Positions 59,439 to 64,000 of a stretch of 64,000 nucleotides of DNA are shown here, in pieces. The stretch spans positions 51,072 through 115,071 of the forward strand of contig DAIPGN010000008.1 of NCBI GenBank assembly GCA_036771835.1, given 5' to 3'. The notes under the pieces were generated by a model. The model was given only the letters and a program-made list of their open reading frames with translations, did not search any database and was not told the DNA's origin. This DNA comes from UBA4877 sp002399285 (GTDB lineage: Bacteria; Bacillota; Thermoanaerobacteria; Thermoanaerobacterales; UBA4877). The position numbers and the translations under genes were made by a program. How positions within the stretch are numbered: position 1 is the first letter of the stretch; every line of letters begins with the position of its first letter.

Positions 59439-60839
59439 CTAAACCTCCTGTTTTAACATAACATTTTTAAGTCCGCTTATAAAATCATCATTAGTCTCGG
59501 TATTCAAAAGCATACTTATGACAGTCTCCGCCACCTCTGACGTCGGCGCGGAATTCAAGGCCCTCCTTATATAGTATACGGCGTCAAGCTCGTCCTTGTT
59601 GAGCAGAAGCTCTTCCTTTCTCGTCCCCGATTTATAAATATCGACGGCCGGGAATATCCTCATCTCGGAAAGTTTCCTGTCCAGATGGATCTCCATATTG
59701 CCCGTCCCTTTAAATTCCTCAAAGATCACGTCGTCCATACGGCTGCCGGTCTCGATCAGCGTAGTCGCTATTATCGTGAGGCTGCCGCCCTCCTCTATGT
59801 TCCTCGCGGCTCCGAAAAATCTCTTGGGCGGATGCAGCGCCGACGGGTCGATGCCTCCCGACAGAGTCCTTCCGGACGGAGGAGTCACCAAGTTATACGC
59901 CCTTGCAAGCCGGGTTATACTATCTAAGAGTATTACCACATCCTTCTTGTGTTCGACCAGTCTCTTGGCCCTTTCCAGAACCATCTCGGCCACCTTGGTA
60001 TGATGCTCGGGAAGCTCGTCAAAGGTGGAATATACGACCTCGCCCTTTATGGAGCGTTTCATATCCGTAACCTCCTCGGGGCGTTCGTCGATCAAAAGTA
60101 CTATGAGATAACACTCCGTGTGATTGGCAGCGATCGAGTTGGCTATCTTCTTTAGAAGTGTGGTCTTGCCCGCTTTAGGCGGAGATACGATCATTCCCCT
60201 CTGTCCCTTGCCTATGGGGGCAATGAGATCGATAAGCCGCGTAGAAAGGTCCTTGGAATGGGTCTCTAACTTTATCCTCTCATCGGGATAAATAGGCGTA
60301 AGGTCGTCAAAGGACTTACGTTTCCGTGCCTCCTCGGGATCACAGTCATTTACCGACTTGACATAGAGCATGGCCGCATATTTTTCCCCTTCCCTAGGCA
60401 GCCTTATAGTCCCGGAGACCTTGTCGCCCTCCTTTAAATTGAACCTTCTTATCTGGGACTGCGATATATAAATATCCTTCGGCCCCTGTAGATAATTATC
60501 CGCCCTCAAAAAGCCGTATCCATCCGACATTACGTCCAATATACCTTCGCCGACGGCCTTCTCAAAGTCGGTCTTGCCATGAAACTCAAATTCGCTTACG
60601 TCTATACTTTCGTGCTGCATATTTTGTGTATCTATCATACCGCTAACCTCTTCATTTTTAAAATTATTATCTGCTGGATTGGAATTATCAGAATGGGCTT
60701 TAACTTGTTCGGAATCAGAAGCTGAAATCAATTTAATAAGTTCATCTTTCCTGTACCTGGTTATATTCTTAATACCCACATCCCTCGCAATACCGCGGAG
60801 CTCAACTAGAGTTTTATTATTTAGATCTTCCGAAGTCAT
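59439..60839 (-). CDS. rho: Transcription termination factor Rho
   Basis: The 466-residue hexameric RNA helicase has an N-terminal Rho_N helix domain (LVELRGIARDVGIKNITRYRKDELI) and a short acidic linker. The cold-shock RNA-binding domain has DGYGFLRADNYLQGP. The ATPase follows with Walker A VSPPKAGKTTLLKKIA, LLIDERPEEVTDM and LLDSITRLARAYN. CGGAGGTGTAAA precedes the ATG. Confidence 0.97.
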   Translation of the reverse strand: MTSEDLNNKTLVELRGIARDVGIKNITRYRKDELIKLISASDSEQVKAHSDNSNPADNNFKNEEVSGMIDTQNMQHESIDVSEFEFHGKTDFEKAVGEGILDVMSDGYGFLRADNYLQGPKDIYISQSQIRRFNLKEGDKVSGTIRLPREGEKYAAMLYVKSVNDCDPEEARKRKSFDDLTPIYPDERIKLETHSKDLSTRLIDLIAPIGKGQRGMIVSPPKAGKTTLLKKIANSIAANHTECYLIVLLIDERPEEVTDMKRSIKGEVVYSTFDELPEHHTKVAEMVLERAKRLVEHKKDVVILLDSITRLARAYNLVTPPSGRTLSGGIDPSALHPPKRFFGAARNIEEGGSLTIIATTLIETGSRMDDVIFEEFKGTGNMEIHLDRKLSEMRIFPAVDIYKSGTRKEELLLNKDELDAVYYIRRALNSAPTSEVAETVISMLLNTETNDDFISGLKNVMLKQEV

Positions 60840-61042
60840 TTTACACCTCCATATAATTTAACTAATATAACTTATTTCCATTAATCAGCAAATCTATACA
60901 TAAATAAGTACACAAAGTCAGATGATCAAGGTATAATAAGGCCCATTCCAAGAAATATATAGGTACGCCGTAAGCGGCGGATACACAAAGGTAAAAAAAT
61001 AAGAGACCGGGAAACGAGAAAATATGTTGATATGGGCTCTAA

Positions 61043-61585
61043 TCAAAAACTGGGCGGAGTCATCGTCCATACGGAAACGCATTCCGTGTCGCCGATATTA
61101 AAATATCTGTGCGGCACATCGCTGTCAAAATAGATACTGTCTCCCTCTTCCAGAGTATACTCCGTATCTCCCCATTTTACAAGCATTCGTCCCTTAAGCA
61201 CCAGACCGCATTCCTCTCCCTCGTGGGAAAGCTGCTCCTTATTGTCGCATTCGCCGGGCCTAAGCCGTACCAGAAGGAACTCCATTTTTTGATTCATGTC
61301 GGGAGACAGCAATTCATAAGTAAGGTTTGACATGGGCAGCTTTATGACCTTCCGCTCATGTCTTTTTACCACGGCACCCTGCCTGTCGTCATCAAAGAAA
61401 TATCCTATATGAGTGTCCAGGGCCTCCGCAATTTTATACAGAGTGGAGACCGTGGGACTGTTGAGATTCCTCTCGATCTGCGAAATGAGACCGATAGAGA
61501 GGCCGGCTTTTTCAGCCAGCTTTTCTATGCTCATATTTTTTGATTTTCTCAAACTCCTGAGTTTTGTACCTAGGTCGATATCCAT
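61043..61585 (-). CDS. XRE family regulator with C-terminal cupin domain
   Basis: The 180-residue protein has an N-terminal XRE helix-turn-helix (LRSLRKSKNMSIEKLAEKAGLSIGLISQIERNLNSPTVSTL) and a cupin (FLLVRLRPGECD to EGEECGLVLKGRMLVKWG, EEGDSIYFDSDVPHRYFN). The cupin may bind a metabolite such as a polyamine or small acid. It lies between rho and the transaldolase-like gene on the same strand; its targets are unknown. Confidence 0.9.
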   Translation of the reverse strand: MDIDLGTKLRSLRKSKNMSIEKLAEKAGLSIGLISQIERNLNSPTVSTLYKIAEALDTHIGYFFDDDRQGAVVKRHERKVIKLPMSNLTYELLSPDMNQKMEFLLVRLRPGECDNKEQLSHEGEECGLVLKGRMLVKWGDTEYTLEEGDSIYFDSDVPHRYFNIGDTECVSVWTMTPPSF

Positions 61586-61630
61586 TTTCGGTATTTTGGC
61601 CTCCGTAAGTCAATCAAATTCTTTGCTAAA

Positions 61631-62278
61631 TCAAGCCTTTACCGATTTGTAGTCATTCAAGAATCTCTCCAGGCCCGCATCCGTCAGCGGATGCTTTACC
61701 ATCTGCAGCAGCACCTTATACGGCACCGTAGCAATATCGGCGCCGGCCATGGCCGCCTGTGTTACATGCAGCGGATGGCGTATGCTTGCGGCTATGACCT
61801 TAGTTTCTATACCGTATATATTATATATCTCCATAATATCACTTATCAGCTGCATCCCGTCAAAATCTATATCATCCAGCCTGCCGACAAATGGGCTGGC
61901 ATATGTAGCACCGGCGTTTGCGGCTAAAATCGCCTGATTTGCAGAAAATATAAGCGTCATATTGGTATCTATGCCTTCCGCAGACAGTACCTTTACCGCC
62001 TTTAACCCTTCCTCGGTCATCGGTATCTTTACCACTATATTGGGATGTATCTTGGAAAGCTCTCTGCCCTCTCTGATCATACCTTCGCTCTCAGTGCTGA
62101 TTACCTCGGCGCTGATGGGTCCGTCCACTATGGACGCGATCTCGGCTATAAGGTCCTTGATATCTCTCTTTCCTTCTTTGGCGGCAAGGGAAGGGTTGGT
62201 CGTCACGCCCGAGATTATGCCCATTGCGGCCGCCTTCTTTATTTCATCCAGATTTGCAGTATCAATAAATAGTTCCAT
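61631..62278 (-). CDS. Transaldolase / fructose-6-phosphate aldolase (TalC/FSA type)
   Basis: The 215-residue small transaldolase begins MELFIDTANLDEIKKA. It has GVTTNPSL, the Schiff-base Lys84 in IVVKIPMT, NMTLIFSANQAILAANAGATYASPFVGRLDD and ASIRHPLHVTQAAMAGADIATVP. Enzymes of this length are either fructose-6-phosphate aldolases or short transaldolases; in Clostridia next to fba they mostly act as transaldolases. It follows fba directly. Confidence 0.93.
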   Translation of the reverse strand: MELFIDTANLDEIKKAAAMGIISGVTTNPSLAAKEGKRDIKDLIAEIASIVDGPISAEVISTESEGMIREGRELSKIHPNIVVKIPMTEEGLKAVKVLSAEGIDTNMTLIFSANQAILAANAGATYASPFVGRLDDIDFDGMQLISDIMEIYNIYGIETKVIAASIRHPLHVTQAAMAGADIATVPYKVLLQMVKHPLTDAGLERFLNDYKSVKA

Positions 62279-63145
62279 CTATGATAAAACCTCCTTGGCT
62301 CTGTTGTCCGAACCGAACATTATCATTTTTTTCTTCACTACATCCTTCATTGCCTTTTTAGCAGGTCCAAGGATCTTCCTCGGATCGTATTCCTCGGTAT
62401 TTTCGTCGAGGAACTGCCTCACCGCAGCCGCAAAAGCCTGTCTGATGTCGGTGTCTATATTTATCTTGTTTACCCCAAGTTTCACGGCTTTCTTTATATC
62501 CTCCTCCGAGAGTCCCGAAGCTCCGTGCAGAACAATGGGCATTCCCAGACGGGATTTTATCTCCTTTAATCTTTCAAAATCCAGGTGCGGCGTCCCCTGA
62601 TACATACCGTGTGCAGTACCTATGGCTACCGCCAGATAATCCACGCCGGTCTCCTTTACAAACCTGACCGCCTCATCCGGATCGGTATACATGGCATCCT
62701 GTTCGTTTACGCTTACGTTGTCCTCCGTACCCACTATTTTACCAAGCTCGGCCTCTACTGAAACGCCGACGGACCTTGCTATGTCAACTATCCTCCGCGT
62801 CCTCTCTATGTTTTCCTCAAAAGGATACTTTGAACCGTCAAACATTATCGATGTAAAGCCATACCTTACGGCCTTCATTAAAATTGCAAACTCTTTTCCG
62901 TGATCCAGGTGCAGAGCTATCGGCACGCTCGCGTCCATTGCCATAGTTCTTACGATCGCGGCTATATTTTTACCTCCAGCATAGTTAAAAGCACCCTCGC
63001 TCACCTGTATTATCGCGGGCGAATTCAATTCCTCGGCCGATTCTATAATGGCCTGGGTGATCTCAAGATTGCTGGTGTTAAACGCGCCGACGGCAAAACC
63101 GTCGATATTGGCCCTGGCAAGAATGTCAATTCCGGGAACTAACAT
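62279..63145 (-). CDS. fba: Class II fructose-1,6-bisphosphate aldolase
   Basis: The 288-residue zinc aldolase has VGAFNTSNLE, ALHLDHGKEF with a Zn ligand and catalytic Asp, SIMFDGSKYPFEENI, VEAELGKIVGTED, AIGTAHGMYQGTP, and VLHGASGLSEEDI with further ligands. NINIDTD-like KINIDTDIRQAF binds phosphate. It splits fructose-1,6-bisphosphate in glycolysis. AAGGAGGTTAGTTAATA precedes the ATG. Confidence 0.95.
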   Translation of the reverse strand: MLVPGIDILARANIDGFAVGAFNTSNLEITQAIIESAEELNSPAIIQVSEGAFNYAGGKNIAAIVRTMAMDASVPIALHLDHGKEFAILMKAVRYGFTSIMFDGSKYPFEENIERTRRIVDIARSVGVSVEAELGKIVGTEDNVSVNEQDAMYTDPDEAVRFVKETGVDYLAVAIGTAHGMYQGTPHLDFERLKEIKSRLGMPIVLHGASGLSEEDIKKAVKLGVNKINIDTDIRQAFAAAVRQFLDENTEEYDPRKILGPAKKAMKDVVKKKMIMFGSDNRAKEVLS

Positions 63146-63151
63146 TATTAA

Positions 63152-63799
63152 CTAACCTCCTTCTTTATCCGGTCGTTTATTTGTGCTTAGAATAGGGTCG
63201 TCCAATGCTATGATGTTAAGTCCGGCAATAGATTTGAGGTCTCTGATGCTTTCCGCATATATGAACCCCTTGGCCAGGCATTTTCCGCATAACAATTCTA
63301 TACCCTCCGGCTTTAATAATACATCAATATTATGATTTCCACAAGTACAGTAAAGATTCCCCTTTTCCGCTATCTCGTGGAGCTTATTTACAGCTTCGTA
63401 CATGACCTCGCTGTTTTTGAAATAATTATCAAAATCCAGTCCGCTGAGCGCCTTATCTAGCTCCGAGTCAAAATCCTCAATGGATTTCAGTATATCCTGC
63501 TCCTTGCCCAAAAAGCAAATCTTATAGTCAGTCTTGGGACAAGTCAATATATTCAAAGGTCTGAGCCACATCTTATTCTCTATGGTATACACGTGATAAT
63601 CACCGCAGGCAATACAGGGAACAGTGATGTTATAAACCAACCTGTCGGCTTCCTCTATCGTTGCGGCACTCTTCCCACATTCGCAGGGAACCACCATCCG
63701 ATGCTCGCCGATCAGTTTGAAAGGCGAGATACTGCCAAACGTCAATCTGCCGCAGTCAAGACATCTGAACGCAAACGTCACTTCAGGGTTTACCAGCAT
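63152..63799 (-). CDS. Cysteine-rich protein of unknown function upstream of fba
   Basis: The 215-residue soluble protein has four paired-cysteine motifs spread over its length: FRCLDCGRL, VPCECGKS, VPCIACGDY and, near residue 150, LYCTCGNHN followed by LLCGKCLA. These suggest one or two zinc ribbons. An acidic helical stretch lies between them (DILKSIEDFDSELDKAL). I do not recognise a named family. It ends six bases before the fba start and so is probably in one operon with fba and the transaldolase gene. GGGGGCGATATAA precedes the ATG. Confidence 0.75.
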   Translation of the reverse strand: MLVNPEVTFAFRCLDCGRLTFGSISPFKLIGEHRMVVPCECGKSAATIEEADRLVYNITVPCIACGDYHVYTIENKMWLRPLNILTCPKTDYKICFLGKEQDILKSIEDFDSELDKALSGLDFDNYFKNSEVMYEAVNKLHEIAEKGNLYCTCGNHNIDVLLKPEGIELLCGKCLAKGFIYAESIRDLKSIAGLNIIALDDPILSTNKRPDKEGG

Positions 63800-63855
63800 T
63801 TATATCGCCCCCTTTCATATAATAATTCTCTATAAAATTTTAAAATCCTTTTCCC

Positions 63856-63884
63856 AAATAAAAAATAGTCGATTAAATCGACCA
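63856..63884 (-). terminator. Intrinsic terminator of a gene beyond the window edge
   Basis: Minus strand: GTCGAT/ATCGAC stem (63868-63882) followed by TATTTTTTATTT. An additional imperfect hairpin (GAAGACA/TGTCTTC, 63894-63927) lies just before it. Confidence 0.75.
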
Positions 63885-63947
63885 TTTCAGTCTGAAGACA
63901 AGGTATCCGCAAAGATGCCCTGTCTTCAAATCATTTTAATAAAGTTT

Positions 63948-64000
63948 TCACCACCCGTACCTATCCGGGCCCCAGTCCCTATAGGTCTGAGACTGTTCCA
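63948..64000 (-). CDS. C-terminal tail of an unidentified protein (partial)
   Basis: Before the terminator, one minus-strand frame reads EQSQTYRDWGPDRYGW and stops at 63948-63950. The aromatic-rich tail looks like a genuine protein end, but a second frame (ending at about 63928, FIKMI) cannot be excluded. Too little is present to name it. Confidence 0.35.
   Translation of the reverse strand, partial: EQSQTYRDWGPDRYGW

Noticed and set aside
1..64000. CRISPR array, prophage or rRNA operon
   Set aside because: No regularly spaced repeats, no phage structural or integrase genes, and no rRNA-like sequence were seen on either strand.

Overview
The window reads as chromosomal DNA of a motile, anaerobic-type Clostridia/Firmicutes bacterium. 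The evidence is strong AGGAGG-type ribosome binding sites, frequent GTG/TTG starts, motAB, OhrR/MarR/XRE regulators, an anaerobic (early cobalt insertion) cobalamin pathway, and a housekeeping block of fba, a transaldolase-like gene, rho, rpmE, a DUF1385 gene and prmC. Most of the window has balanced base composition. One block (about 41.3-49.7 kb) is visibly AT-rich and looks acquired. I cannot name the species.

Layout. 1-9 kb: a truncated UPF0182 membrane protein, a membrane methyltransferase, a secreted protein with two tyrosine-phosphatase cassettes and a LysM domain, a MarR regulator, lplA-lpdA, and an OsmC-like protein. 9-21.7 kb: one long minus-strand operon, btuF-like/btuC-like/btuD-like/cbiK/cobO/cbiA/C/D/E/T/L/F/G/H/J, read from a promoter, a cobalamin riboswitch and an intrinsic terminator at 21.5-21.8 kb. 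21.8-27.1 kb: a P1B-type ATPase and the cobalt ECF importer cbiQ-O-M-N. The importer has its own canonical cobalamin riboswitch plus terminator, followed by a second, strongly divergent cobalamin-type aptamer. 27-31 kb: motAB, a peroxide-response operon (glutathione peroxidase, flavodoxin, OhrR) with a near-perfect operator dyad, and two tRNA-Ser genes. 31-40 kb: a glycosyltransferase with a phosphatase-fold membrane protein, an M48 protease, MscS, a DJ-1/PfpI protein, LD-carboxypeptidase, cobT and an M20 amidohydrolase.

41-50.8 kb: an AT-rich island inserted at the shared terminator between an aldose-epimerase gene and a cation/proton antiporter gene. Copies of that junction flank it as direct repeats, and a decayed IS3/IS150-type element sits inside the right-hand terminator hairpin. 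The island holds a GntR regulator, a cytoplasmic sulfatase with its radical-SAM maturase, a NanE-like epimerase, a large PHP-like metallohydrolase and a PTS EIICB. I infer a pathway for uptake, desulfation and breakdown of a sulfated or otherwise modified amino sugar.

50.8-64 kb: antiporter/LysR pair, prmC, a DUF1385 protein, rpmE, a NitT/TauT-type ABC importer, trpS, rho, an XRE-cupin regulator, transaldolase-like aldolase, fba, an unknown cysteine-rich protein, and the tail of one more gene. A family of about 110-bp dispersed palindromic repeats occurs in several intergenic gaps.
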